This document shows positions 1 to 12,102 of a stretch of 64,000 nt of DNA, in pieces. This stretch comes from Pisolithus tinctorius (taxonomy: Eukaryota > Basidiomycota > Agaricomycetes > Boletales > Pisolithaceae): positions 1 through 64,000 of the forward strand of contig JANFAH010000093.1 in assembly GCA_024663395.1 (NCBI GenBank), read 5' to 3'. Under the pieces are notes generated by a model that ran no database searches, was not told the DNA's origin, and saw only the letters and a list, made by a program, of their open reading frames with translations. A program made the translations under genes and the position numbers. Position 1 is the first letter of the stretch. Each line of letters begins with the position of its first letter.

Positions 1-1199
1 TACACGAACAAAAAGCTAACCACGAACCTGATAGTGAGCAAACTTGAACCCGAGAACCTGCGCCAACACCTGCGAGCCTGATTTGTCCGTGTCACATTCT
101 GAACCGGTATGGCCTGGCAATAACGATTCCGCTATCCTCAACACTTCATCGAAGGTCTTTCCTGTATACAAGTCAGGGACCGGGTCGACTGCCATGGTCG
201 CCTCCAGCTTCGCATCAGTGGGTCGCTTATAAGAGCCTACCCATGGCGAGAACGACAGCAGCGAAAGGAAAAAATGATAATGTGTCGCCAAATTTACGGT
301 GAGAACGTCCAAAATGATATCGAGGGCACGGTTTGGATCTAGGTCGAAATAGCCGATGAGACTCATCACCTTTGCCCATACTGCGCGGGCCCGCTCCTGT
401 ATAGACGCAAAGCTCTCCGTGGGTCGAGCGTCGAGTGAAGAATGCGAAGGACCCAGAGAACTTGTTATTTCCACGGTGAGCTTACTGTAGCCCTCCGTCT
501 GCTCGCGAAGCAGGTTGAACTTATTTTGTTTGTAGCTATGCAAGTTGTTGTGAGTTATAATAGTGGTCGCTCAACGTTACATAACTTACAACAACCCGGT
601 CCGAGTCCGTATTTCCTTCTTGTCGAACGCAGACCTGTCAGTAATGAGACCAATACTGGCAAGGAGTGAAACGTCGAGTCGCTCTCTGCACAACGCAATA
701 TCGATTATGTTTGCAGACTAGGTTGAGTGACGTTGGAAATAGTTCAGAGGGTTAGAAACGTCTATTTGCTCACCAAAAACCTTCTAACAATGTCTGTTAG
801 TATCTCCTTGTCATGTTCCAACGATTGCTTCGTTTGTGAGGCTCTGGATGCATCCTTGGACTCTTGCCCTGCGGGCGGAGGGTCGGGAGCTGCAAGAACG
901 GTTTTTGAATCCGTCAATAGCTCGTCGAGATGAGCATCAATGGACCAAATGAGGTCGACAAACATCTCTCCGTAGGCATCGTTGTTTGTTGAACGTCCGC
1001 GTTGGGCAGATGAGGATGGGAGAGAAAGGAGAACGGACTGCACGAGATTAGTCATGGCGTGCGGAGTAAGTGGAGGTTTTGAGGACCAGGTCTTCAGGAC
1101 AGAGAATATCAGCTTCTGATACGCCGAATTCAATGTCACTGCGTCATTGGGATTGACCGGGTTCGAATGCAGAGCAACAAGAAAATTGCGACTTGACAT
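1..1199 (-). CDS. THO2: THO complex subunit 2, 5' part (partial, runs off left edge)
   Basis: THO2 is the large scaffold of the nuclear THO complex, which couples transcription elongation to mRNP packaging and export. Three exons of the N-terminal region are visible. The first starts at the ATG at 1199 (MSSRNFLVALHSNP) and reads to about 775. A middle exon encodes LLASIGLITDRSAFDKKE and the third encodes YKQNKFNLLREQTEGYSKL followed by GYFDLDPNRALDIILDVL, a strongly conserved THO2 stretch. Introns are GT-AG. The rest of the protein, including the long basic C-terminus, lies beyond base 1. Assignment rests on recognised family motifs; the start is inferred from the first in-frame ATG before the conserved exon. 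Confidence 0.88.
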
Positions 1200-2307
1200 C
1201 CTGTGAGCTCTCCTGTGGAAGGCATACGGTGGTCCACGTACCATTCAGCCTCCCCTCCCTTGGTCCAGGTCTCCAAATACTTTGTTATTTTGTCAATGAC
1301 GTCCATGAGTGCGAGTACTCCGAACGACGAGCACACAGCAACAAGAAGCTTCCTAGCAGCTGACCCTAGCACGGGATAGGCATTGTGTTGGCATTGTTGA
1401 CACTTATTGTGGTTTATTGACCAATAGCTTTGGTTCCAAACATTGCTACGGCCTTGGAGCTAATGTTTCCTCGTGGCCTAGGTAAGCTTTCAGCGACACG
1501 GCAACACCCTATGTACTGCGCTGTAGGGAAATTGGGATCTGATATACATAGCGCGCCCAGTCAGTTAGCGTGACACACCACATCCATCCTCGCACCATAT
1601 TATCATCGAAGTCGTTAACTCGATCCGAGGGCAGAATTGTTCCACGTTACATGAACGGTAAGTTGATCACCGATGTCTGCGAGGGGTAGTCCATGTCACA
1701 GTTGGGAGCCAACCTGCACATGCACAACCCTTGTGTCCTCTCGTATAACTATGATGCCAGCGCATGCCTAGAAATCTACACATACTACGTAACGTCATAC
1801 ATATGTACATCCACGCAAGCGGGTCAAAGGTTAGAATGCAAATAGCTCCCGGCACTTTTGAACACCTTGCCATGCTCTTGCAAGTCAACTAAAGTGCCTT
1901 CTAGGCAAGTCATCACTGAAGCTGACACAAGCTCGTGAAGCCCACGATGTTTGTGCCAAGCCCCTGGCGGGTACAGAGGGGTACAGGTGCGGCTTTCGCG
2001 TGTGGCATAGCCTACGCGCAAGCCGCACAGCTCGCGTTCGGTATTCTTCATTCACTATGGTCTTGCACGGGATGAAAATTCCTGCGACTTCACTGTTCCG
2101 TACCGGTGATCATATTCTAACCGTTACCGGTTCGCCAAGTCAAAAACGCACCACCCCGGTTCATAGGAATGTTTTTAATTGCTCACGTTATGAAAGTCCA
2201 GACTAACGCATCGTGGCAACTCGCCACCATTCACACACACTACCCGAAACTTAAAAGAGAGAACTCTCAGGAAACACCTGTTCCACTCTCTTCCGCAACA
2301 CTCCAAC
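1200..2307. other. Intergenic region between THO2 and the exchanger gene
   Basis: This divergent region of about 1.1 kb lies between two gene starts. Short open frames occur on both strands, but none shows a recognisable domain or a coherent splice pattern. I see no tRNA or repeat. It presumably holds both promoters. Confidence 0.6.
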
Positions 2308-4195
2308 ATGGATGTAGAGAACAGCGGCGCTGTGTCTACGCCCAGACGGGATACGATGAAGCAATCCGTGGTGAGTCGGTGGGACCGCTTCAGGCGTAAG
2401 GGGAAGAAAAATGTAGGCGTCTTTGTGAGCGTCAAGAACATCATGACTTGTTCCTGTAGGTCCGTTGCATTTTTTTTCTACCGTAAGTTGAAGCAGGGCT
2501 TGCAGGGCTTAATATCTTGCTTCTCCTGACCCCGCTAGCATGGTGGGCTCACTTCAGCGGGCGATTACATTATTCGATTGTTTTTTCTTGTGAGATTGTT
2601 TCTACCGCAATGACGCAAGAATTCGATTCCCCTTCCCCTCTCTAGTGTGCTTTATCTCCATCATCCCCCATGAAAAGCTGTTCGACTTCTATGGTGAACA
2701 AATGCACCTGTACCTTGGCAAGGACGTAGGGGACCTGCTAACCATCACACTCAATAAGTAAGTGTCTCTGCCATAATCTGCGCGAAACCTAATTGACGCG
2801 TGCTGCAGTGTTGTGGAAGCCACGCTTGCAATCATCTTGCTCACCAAGTGCAGGTATGCCAAAAGGTCTCATTCGAGGTTACACTGATTAACAAACTTGG
2901 ATCGACAGGTTAAAATTGCTGCAGTCGACCATCACTGGTGCGGGCGTTGTAGTCACAGGACAACCCGACCCTCAACCATTGTTTTATAGGTGTTGTTGTC
3001 CTACACCTTCTCCTTATCCCTGGTGCCGCCTTTTTTACGGGCGGAGCGCAGATTTGGGAACAGGATTTGCACCCTGCCCATACTCAGCTCAACCATAGTC
3101 TGCTGACCGTTGGGTGGGTATTTTGCGAGTAAGCACTACGTATCCCAAAAGTAACAACTTTTGTCAGCGTGCTAGCTCTTCTGCTGCCCGCTGTTCTCTA
3201 TGCTGGAGCAACGAGCGATTCCGCTTCCAGCTCTACTCCATCTTCTGAGGTATTACAAACAGACTTCTTGCAAATGAGTCGAGGTCTTGCAGTGATCCTT
3301 CTCTTGATGTAAAGTAGTCGTTTGGCCGCGATGCTAGTTTCTCACTCGCTGTCAGCTATATCGCATCCCGCATATACTACCACAATCCTCCTGGAAAGGG
3401 CCATAACATGCTTAGCCACCCCGATGCACCAGAAGAACTCAGGAATACGGAAGATAAACTGGCAAGCACGGAACCTGAAGTCAACCAATGGGTTTGTCTT
3501 GTCTTTCTCGCCGCCAACGTCGGAGTCATGGCCGCCACTGCGGAGTGGGTAAGTGCTGACCCTTCAGCTGTACATTATCATGTTCTAAGATGTGTAGCTT
3601 TTGGACAGTATTGACCCTGTGGTGGAGGCTACAATCATGACCCAAGAATGGTCGGGGATAGTTCTTCTCCCGATAGTATCATTTTCGGCGGATGGGGCCA
3701 TTGCTGTTGGGTACTTCATACACCGCACCCTGAGCCGCTTGATGAAGTTCAGGACGCCTGATCCACCAACCACCCTGGCCAAGGCTGAGGCCATCGATTT
3801 GAGCATCCAATTCTTATTATTCTGGACTCCGGTCGTGACTTTGTTGGGCTGGTGGACGGGTAAACCTTTCAACCTCTTATTTGGTAGGTAACAATCTTCA
3901 AGGTGCCGTGTTCCTTCAGTAATTGATCTTTACTTCCCTCAGACTGGTTTGAAGTAGCTTTACTGATCGGCGCATGTTTCTTGGTCAATTATGTGACACA
4001 AGATGCCAAAACAAACTGGATAGAGGGCTTTGCATTGTTGTGCTTCTACACCATGATAGTATGCATTTCAGTATCTTCAGTGCTTCAGTCCTCTGACTGT
4101 TTCATCGTCCCAAGGTGCTCTGTACCTGGTTCTACAGTGGCCAACCTGCCATCGCTAGCCTGCTTCTGTGTCCTGGCGAAACTGTGGAGGAATAG
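2308..4195 (+). CDS. Vacuolar Ca2+/H+ exchanger (CAX) family protein, divergent member
   Basis: The gene resembles the Vcx1/CAX cation-proton antiporters of the vacuole membrane. Start ATG at 2308 (MDVENSGAVSTPRR), then at least nine short exons with GT-AG introns, ending at TAG 4193-4195. Readable exons include LLLLTPLAWWAHFSG, HEKLFDFYGEQMHLYLGKD, TLNNVVEATLAIILLTKC, STITGVVVLHLLLIPGAAFF, and the C-terminal CTWFYSGQPAIASLLLCPG. Many hydrophobic segments fit an eleven-helix antiporter. The two ion-binding repeats are unusual: the first reads LNNVVEA where CAX proteins usually have GNAVE, and the second reads SFSADGAIAV where GNAAEH is expected. It may be a paralogue with changed transport; activity cannot be assumed. 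Convergent with tafazzin, 139 bases apart. Confidence 0.8.
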
Positions 4196-4334
4196 TGCCG
4201 ACCTCAGCGTCAGGATTAAACTACCTCTTGAATGTATATACCATAATGATACGCTGATATCCTCTATGGACAACATCTAAGTTAGTTGTTACAAAAGGAC
4301 CCCGGCTGCCAGGTAGCCACTGCTCTATTTGTGA

Positions 4335-5611
4335 TCAGACGAGAGGTCGATCCAGCTGATTACCCGACACCTTCCTCCCCAAGTCCTCGACGGCGCGTTG
4401 AACAACAGTAGTTACCTCACTTCGAGTGTGATCGATCTCCCTTTCTTGCGTGATGGCCTTCTGACCAACAAGAAATTTCTCACCTGTGGCCCCACGTCGT
4501 CCACGGGGATTTTCAGTGATGGAGTATGTATGTAAAGCTTCATTCCCCTGGGAAGAACTGAACGAACTGCGGGCGAGCCTGCCCTCGTCATTGGGTAAAG
4601 TGTCCAGAAGAGTGAGGATCCTCGCTGGAGGTATTGGATCTCCAAATGCAATTCCTAGCTTCACGCCGAGTTTGGGGAAGAACTTGAAGGGAAATCGCCG
4701 ACCTTCGGGCATTAACTTATCAAAGCCTGGCGGCCACATGAAATGCGTGAGATACAGGAGGGCAAAAGACCTACCGGTTAGCCACATCGGTATTACGGTC
4801 GGTAAAATATTGGCCTCCATTATGATGCGTCCGCTGCAGGGAAATCCAGATGAATGGACTGGGAGCGGTTATAGGTGGAAGTCCGACACGCACACACCCC
4901 ATTTAAATCGCTGCAAGTGCGCTACACCGTTCACTTGGGGATAACGTGGGGGCTGGCAAACTTTGCCTTCTCCGAATAGATGAACCTAATTTATTTAAGC
5001 AACAGCCGTGGGTGGGGGAAAGACGTGGGACGCACCCAATGACCTTGGTTGAGCTTGTCTATTGCTGCATCTAGGGCGGGCTGGAAAATACCTTCTCCGC
5101 GGAAGGTTTCTATGACCTGACCGTTACGAAAGAAAGCAGAGAAGACACTTCCTGACCGAAGCGCGGGGTCAAAATTCGGGAGAACCTCTAGGATATGCAT
5201 CACCGTGAACTTACGGATTTGTGAACATGATGTCCGATGCGCCCAACGCCCACCGTATCGTACGTGGGTTCATATAGCATCTTGAAGGCAGTACACCCCA
5301 TGTGACAGGGTCGTCAAGGCTGATAGGACAAAGCGTGGGTGAAAGGTGCGGGAGAAGAGCAGTCCATACACACGTAGACAAATGATTGGAAACTACATTC
5401 CCTCGAGATTGTGAGTGCAGTTCAGCAAGGATGATGAGAATAGAAACCCACCGGTTATCAAACCCTGGCCTTTGCGCCTTGATTGGTCCTGGAGGGCATC
5501 TAAGAGCACAGGCAGGTTGCTGATGGTAATAGAACAGAGACCCGAATTGAGGAAGGCTTTGCAAGTGAGACCTGTGGCCGTGATGACTGCTGTGGACAGC
5601 AGTTGGGACAT
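4335..5611 (-). CDS. TAZ1: Tafazzin, cardiolipin-remodelling acyltransferase
   Basis: Tafazzin is a mitochondrial phospholipid-lysophospholipid transacylase that remodels cardiolipin. Start ATG at 5611 (MSQLLSTAVITATGL), stop at 4335-4337. Family motifs appear in order: KGQGLITG, NHLSTLDDPVTWGVLP with the H-x4-D acyltransferase box, RWALGASDIMFTNP, FRNGQVIETFRGEGIFQPAL, GHWVHLFGEGKV, and VIPMWLTGFDKLMPEGR. Introns are short GT-AG. One (5320-5373, 54 nt) splits the H-x4-D box, so the catalytic His and Asp come from different exons. The C-terminus (TTVVQRAVEDLGRKVSG) is charged and helical. Length is normal for the family. Confidence 0.92.
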
Positions 5612-5908
5612 ATATGCACTGGACAGCCACGTATCAGTACCTCAAGTCACAACGACAACGACAACTTCATCAGCAACCGCCTCGCGTCGAGTCCAGCGAC
5701 ATCGCGGAACAGAAGTCTGATAGATGTATTTGTCATGCTGACTAAGCCACGTCTAAGGCGGTATTAGTCCTCTAAAACCAACGCCGCAGATACTACTCGT
5801 CCCCCGTTGACCTCACCCAGTCTGCCTCTGTCATCACGACGTGCGACGTTCAGCTTCGCCTCCTGGGTGCTGTGCGCCACTGCTGCCTAGCCACGTAACG
5901 GCTTCGTC

Positions 5909-6223
5909 ATGTTCTCCATGTGTCTCTTCACCCTCCTCACTACGATCGTGCTACTATTCCTCTGTTCGCCAGCGGTGCGAAAGTCTCTCATAGCAGGTGA
6001 CGACACCCTTGACGCACACGAGGCTGGAATTGTTTTCGTCGCGTCTAGTACGTATTGGATTACCGTTACCGCTATCGTGCTCATTGTTTGCCCAGGGAAC
6101 CCCATCAGGGAGACTGGTCCTCCCGCATGTATGGCAAAATTGATAATGCTAAGACATAAAGTGAGCCTGGACCCAATGCCTCCTTTTCACGACGTCGAAC
6201 TCTCCCCCATAGATGCAGACTAG
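5909..6223 (+). CDS. Hypothetical small membrane protein
   Basis: A single open frame of 104 codons starts at ATG 5909 and ends in TAG. It has two hydrophobic segments, about residues 1-22 (MFSMCLFTLLTTIVLLFLC) and 40-62 (VFVASSTYWITVTAIVLIV), and an acidic tail (FHDVELSPIDAD). I recognise no family. It lies about 300 bases upstream of and divergent from tafazzin. It could be an exon of a spliced gene or a chance open frame; the two well-formed hydrophobic helices are the only support. Confidence 0.3.
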   Translation: MFSMCLFTLLTTIVLLFLCSPAVRKSLIAGDDTLDAHEAGIVFVASSTYWITVTAIVLIVCPGNPIRETGPPACMAKLIMLRHKVSLDPMPPFHDVELSPIDAD

Positions 6224-6587
6224 CACACGCAAGCGCAGAACTCCCGTACGCCAGCCACGAAATTTCGCACTTAATCAACATCCACGTCCTCGTGCCTCCT
6301 GGGTGCGGTTAGGTAGACCGTTTGGAGGGAAAAACTACCACTGAAGTCAATTTATCAATCTATCTAACGACCAAGCTCTCCGAGATTTCTCGGGTTGGCT
6401 ATTTATCACGGCGATACCCTCTCATTCTACCTTTTTTTTTTCTCCGTATCTTGTCGTAGAGATGCCTTTACTTTACAACATATTCGTATTCTTCCCGCTT
6501 TGTTATATCTGGTTCGTTTCTTTGTGGGTTTTCGTTACATACATGCTGGAGGGGACGAAGAATACAAATGGAAATGTAGAAATCGTG
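6224..6587. other. Intergenic region 3' of MRC1
   Basis: About 360 bases between the small membrane-protein frame and the MRC1 stop codon. It has pyrimidine-rich tracts (around 6430-6445) but no gene I can support. Confidence 0.5.
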
Positions 6588-9500
6588 CTAACCAAATCTA
6601 CTACTCCTGTCGGACACCGCGGACAACATACTGGGCGCTTTCGACAACCTACTGGTTCCAGCCTTTGGCTCATTATCGGCTCCGTTTGTCACTCTCGATC
6701 TCAAAGAGCCGCCTCCACTCTTCACCTTTGCATGACCTGTGACAGCAGCCCCAGTTGCCGACCGACCCGTCCCATGGTGTCGGCCACCTTGATCTTTCGC
6801 CCATGATAACCATTGCTTTTGCTCCGAGTCGTTTTCGATGGATCGTTTTGGTGCCTATAATGTTGTATCCAGAGGATCTTCTCAGTGTCTCAAATTACAA
6901 GACTCACCTCTACATCGAAGTCGACGTTGCCATGATTTGGCCGGCGCGAAGTTCTGGTAGGGCGTGACATGACTTTGACTCTAACACCCACTGGGTCATC
7001 TGCGGTGGGCTCGTCAATCCAGTCTGTATTCGTAGGATCAAGTGGTTTAACCGCCTGTAGAATACGTGTCAAACTTTCCGCCAGACAATCCAACGCCGAA
7101 TTCTTACCGATGGGTTTCTAGCAGCCTCCCGCACGCGCTCGAGTACTTCAGAGACTGAAATTGATTCTGGCTCGGGCTCGTCGTCGTCGTCACTCTCGTT
7201 TGTGGGAGCGTCACGTAGATGTTTGAATTCGTCATCCCCGTCATCTACCAAGTCGTGGTGGTATGTATTGTAGAATGCCCTCGTTTCCTCGCTTTGACCT
7301 GTCGAGGAGCAGGAGCAAGGTATAAGCTGCGACGAAAAAAAGAGATAATATTCCAACCTAAGGCTTCGAGATTATCACCATCGATCTTGCGCTTCTTGTT
7401 TACTCGCTGCCGAATCCTTCGGTCTGCCTCATCGTCCTCATCATCGCTGTCTTCGTCCAAGTTTAACCCACGACCCAAGCGCTTCTTTCGGTATTTTCCT
7501 TCAACAACTTCTTGGTGGAACTTCTCGCGTCTTTGATCATCTTCCGCCTCGTGTTCTCTGGCAGAATGTGTTTAGCCGTCAGCACATTCCACTTTACTCG
7601 GTACACACCTGAACTTCTCCTGGACAAGATCGGGTCGCTCCATTTCCACGTCCATCACGGTATCATCTACAAGCCCTTCCACCATTTTAGCTTCATCTTC
7701 CCCGTCCTCCTCCTCGTCATCCTTCTTGGGACCGCCAAAGCCGAACATATCGTCTTCATCCGACTCTTCTGCTTCTGCTGCCACAAACTCGGAATCCTTT
7801 AGCTTTTCCTTCGGTACTTTCGGCCTTTTCGAGGCGTTGCCCAGAACATCCAAGGTATTGACCTTGGGTGGATATGCCATTATGGATGCTGGCTCAGGGG
7901 AAGTAGGGTTAGCCGTAGGTGGCAGAGGGGATGCACTGCGTCGTCTTAGTCGCCTCAGTGGCTGACGTCCGGGAGAGTCTGGAGTAGCCGTGAACGACAA
8001 TGTACCAAGTGGTACGCGCTCTGCTGTTCGTTGCGTCGCATCCACCTGCTGGGTCCCGATATACCTAGAAATCTGTGAAGGCGTCATATGATACACCTGA
8101 GGACTTTCGCCCTCGGGTCGAGTCTGGGTAAGGAATCTTGACTGTCATCAGCAGCTGCAACAGTTTAACGTCTTCGCTACTTCTTACCCATGATCATTGA
8201 CATACAACACCTCTTTCGGTTTTTGCTCCTTCTGCGCGGCAGCCACCACGTATTCTTGTTCTTTCTCGAATATCATGTCAGCCTTGCGGCGAAGTGTGCT
8301 GCTGACTTCTAGGGCTGGTTGTAATCCCACATCAAGGGTCAAAGATAACTCATTTCTGCTTGGACTAGGGACCTTCCGAGGACCTGCATCATCATCCTGT
8401 ACATAATTAAAGACCATGAACTTTTTGTCAAGCCTCCAGGGAAAGTAGAGAAACTGACAGAGAAAAGCTGTGACAATCCACGGTTAGCAGCATTGAAGGG
8501 CATGAGACAGGCTTCAGGGCTGCGTTTCACCGATGTTTCCACGAGGGATAACAGGAGAGGTTGGGGTTTGAAACCAGGTGGATCGTTTTCATCGTTCCCT
8601 CCTTCGGAAGAGATCAGACTGTGCCTCCGGAAACGTTCACTTCGCAGACTTGCAGGTGAACCTAGACCTCCCTTCGGGGATGATATTGTCCGAGGTGGCG
8701 TCGATGGCCCACTCCGAAGGAGGCATTCTGTGAATGAATTTCTTGACGCAGATGCAGGCTGCAAAAATGGATCGTCGTCCTCCCTTGGCAGCTCCTTCAA
8801 CGGTGTTCTTATTATTTCTTCCTTCTGCGAGGCCACCATGTGGTCGTAATTGGCTGGAGAAGTGACCGACGGGCTACGCTGGACACCACCTTCGAGGGAA
8901 AAGAGTGGCCCCACTCGCAAACCCAGAACTGGCCGTGTCGATACGGGCGAATGCCGGACGACTGCCTTATTCTCCTTGTCTTCGCTACGATCGAACATGA
9001 GTTTAGTATTGTTTTCCTTGTCATTCTCATCCTCTGTCTGCGAACCAGTGGAAGAGGCAAACCCACGATTTTGAGGCGTGTCCTGGCCAACAACCTCCGA
9101 CGTGGATGTGCCGGATTGCGCGGGTCGCACGTTGTCCTCATCATCGGAGCCGAGAACCATCCTCGTAGACTTGCGTAACCCAGACTGACGTCTTAAGGGT
9201 GCTACATTTTCCTCGTCGTCCGTTAGCTGCGCGCTCTGGTCTGAAACTGTCATGGAATGCTCCTCTCTGTCACTGTTAGTGTCGCCTTCTGCTTTCACTG
9301 CTAGTTCAGCGCTCGGGGAACCTCGAATACTGGGAATATAATCGCCATCACTTTCATCATCACCCACTCCATTGTCCATTGCTTCTGCCTCCTCTGCTGC
9401 GTTGAGTGCTCTGTGCGCGTAAGTTTCCACCGCTTGCGAGAGCGACGCTTGGGTGATGTTACTTTCGCCTTCTCGAAGGACACGACCCCCCTTCTGAATC

Positions 9501-11287
9501 CACTCTTCCTCCCGCTGCTTAATGAGCCTCAACTTTTCCTGTTCGTGTTGTCGCATCATCATGCGGTCAAGTTCTTGCTTGCGCAGCCCCTCTTTATCGG
9601 CCTTACTGTCGCGGGCGAAGACAGGCTTCGCCAAGTGTTTCAGTTGTTGCTCGGAGAAGATTGGCAGTGAAGTTCGTTTTAAGCCACTGCCGCATACTTT
9701 TGAGATACCTTTGCGTTCCATTGCCATAGCCAGGACCTTCATCTTGACAGGACTTCGTTGAGATTTGTCTGCTCTCCGCTTCGCCACTGCTTCGCGTGCG
9801 ACCGAGTGCATGTCGTCTTTTACAATTTCAAGGTCGTCGTCCTCTTCAGTGGCATTTGAGGAACCAGTTCGGCTTTTTAAAAGGGCCAATTTCTTTGCCT
9901 GGAGACTCTGTCGTAGCTCTTCCACTTTGGGCTTGTCCTGTTCTTGTCGGATGATGTGTCCAATAGGAGGCATATCTTCGTCAGAGGACTCCGCAGGATT
10001 GGCAAGCCCTTGACCATCTGCATGGCTACCCGTACCTGGAACGGAGTCTGCCAAAAGGCGCGTCGGTCTGCCAAACAAGCCTCCATTGTTCAAGGGATTG
10101 GAGGAGGGTGAAGAGAACTTTTCGATGGGATCCGAGGGTAGCTCTGCTGGGAGGGTCGTATTTGGGATGCGTGTGCCAGGATTCGCATGCCTTGAAAGAC
10201 CAGCGTGAGCTCGATGAAAATGACACGACGCAAAAGATCATACTGGACGCGTGCAAAAAATGAAGCCTTTGTGTACTTCGCTTGATCGGTGCGAGGAACC
10301 TCGACCGGACGACTGGCAGCAATGCGCGACGATTCTATAGCAGCCTCGCGGCACGCTTTCTTCGTTGGTGCCTATCTCAATTAATCAACGAATAGCACGT
10401 GGCAAATATATGAACAAGTGAATCACCTTTGTCTTGACGCGATGCCCGGAGCTTTCTCGTCGCTTTCCTTTGCTTTCTGACCCGGAGAACAGGCTCGTAG
10501 ATAGACCTTCACTATTAAATCGTAGTGGTGGAACGCTTCGAACGGGTGCTTTGCCCTTGGCTTTACTGCTCTTCTTCGTTGTCGGCATCTCAATCTCGGA
10601 AGTGGGTGGCGTCGGCGGGGAGCGCAAGTGCGGCGTATCAAGGCTATGACGGACCGGGGAAACAGAAGATGAATTACTTGGAGGGTCTGACTCCGAGTCC
10701 GATACCGCTGGGTGTTTTGCGCGTCCTTTGACTAGTCTGGAAGTGATGGGGGAATTGTCAAGGGAACTTGTTGTGGCGTTGGGAGGCGATGGCCTTAGAG
10801 GCGACAATGAGCCACTGGATGGATCCTCGGACGTAAGCGCCTTTTCATGAGGTAGAGACGTGGTGTCCGGCGCATCCATGACACTCCGCACATCCATCTG
10901 AGGAGAAAGAGGAACTTCAGCGGCTTCTGGGGAAGCCGGGAACGATTTGGAACGTGGAATCTGAGGGAGTGGCTCGTCGTGATTGTCGAATCCCTCGTCA
11001 ATTTCCTTCATCTGGCGCCTAAAGTGGAACTGGAAGTGCGACGTAGCTCCGGGGTCGTCCGATTCCTCATCGGATGAGGCATTCGGCAGGCATTGCGGTG
11101 CCCGTTTGGTTGTGGAAGGTACCGTCCTGCCCACAGCGCTGTCCTGAGTGTGAGACGAGGCGGACAACCACTCAGCAGCGGGTTCCGCAGTTGATGAGTG
11201 AGCGGCGGTGTCGCGCTGAACCTGCTCTGGTTCTGCGTTCTTGCGCTTGCCGTAGACGAACGTGGTGCGCTTTATGGGTTGCGCCAT
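6588..11287 (-). CDS. MRC1: Mediator of replication checkpoint 1 (Mrc1/Claspin)
   Basis: Mrc1/Claspin travels with the replisome, couples helicase to polymerase and relays ATR signalling to the checkpoint kinase. I take ATG 11287 (MAQPIKRTTFVYGKRK) as start and TAG at 6588-6590 as stop. The large central exon (about 10.2-8.4 kb) is highly charged, with many SQ/TQ and acidic-serine stretches and a basic coiled coil (QEKLRLIKQREEEW). It ends in RGLSQLFS. The conserved Mrc1-like domain follows: MTPSQISRYIG, FVAAEAEESDEDDMFGFGG, GRGLNLDEDSDDEDDEADR and AFYNTYHHDL. The last exons give DWIDEPTADDPVG and TGAAVTGHAKVKSGGGSLRS, with C-terminus SDRSSRFG. About eight GT-AG introns. Two ACGCGT boxes lie about 160 bases upstream of the start. 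An upstream in-frame ATG is possible. Confidence 0.9.
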
Positions 11288-12102
11288 GGATTCTGACGTG
11301 TCTTTCGTGGTATTGTCTGCTCCGCCCATGTCGCAGGAGGTAGAAGAAGAGCTGGCGACCCCCAGACCAATAGCCAGGGCAACAAGTACGTCCTTCGGGA
11401 TGATGGCAAGCGTGACATCCCACGATGTGACAACCACACCAGACGCGTCGCGACGCGTCAACTCAATTTACGATAACGTGACCTGTGCTCAACTCACGTC
11501 TGTCTATGTCGGGACATACGTAGATGCTATCGACAAGGACGCATATCTCAGACGCCGTTCTTCGTGATGGCCCGCGTGAAAGACACAGGCGGGGAAGGGT
11601 GTGGTCCGGGTAAATGTCCTGTCAAAAGTGGAACAACGGGTTAAACATCCAAGCGAACGTCCCACTAGTTGTTGCGGAGATAAACCAAATGGGACTAGCA
11701 ATTATCCGACATCCTTGTCTCATGGAGGTGGGCAAAAATCTAATCACGTCGGCCGCGCAAACACCAGAGACACCCAAACAGCATTGCACCACGATGCAAT
11801 ACTTCTCTGACCTGCCCTTCTTAAGATCTTGAGACCGCGTGACTACTCGACGGAAATGTACTGAGACTGCTGGAATGCCACATCCACCCACGTTGCGCTG
11901 TAAGAAGTGAGAGACCTACTAGGATTACGAGGGAGATAAGACCACCAGCCTGCTGGTGAGCGGAGAAGGGAAGACCCAAAATGGGAACTGACTGTACAGT
12001 ATTTCAGCCACCGACGCGGCAACTTCCGTCCCATCACTGTACACCCTCTCGGGGACCAGGCCAAAATCTCGCAGCCCACTCCGTCCTCAAGACCCTCCCA
12101 AG
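11288..12102. other. Divergent promoter region MRC1 / RPL3
   Basis: About 815 bases between the two start codons. Apart from the paired ACGCGT boxes near the MRC1 side I see no gene. Short open frames here have no recognisable content. Confidence 0.6.
11443..11458. promoter_or_regulatory. Paired MluI cell-cycle boxes upstream of MRC1
   Basis: Two ACGCGT sites, at 11443-11448 and 11453-11458, are spaced exactly 10 bases start to start. Together they form one perfect palindrome centred on TCGCGA. They lie about 160 bases upstream of the MRC1 start. ACGCGT is the known binding site of MBF, which drives S-phase genes in yeasts; mrc1 is a known MBF target in fission yeast. Binding here is inferred. 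Confidence 0.6.

Noticed and set aside
1140..1165. GGGTTCGAATGC as a tRNA B box
   Set aside because: It lies inside the first THO2 exon, and no A box or cloverleaf surrounds it.
6462..6806. 114-codon plus-strand open frame MPLLYNIFVFF
   Set aside because: Most of it overlaps the last MRC1 exon on the other strand, which is well supported.
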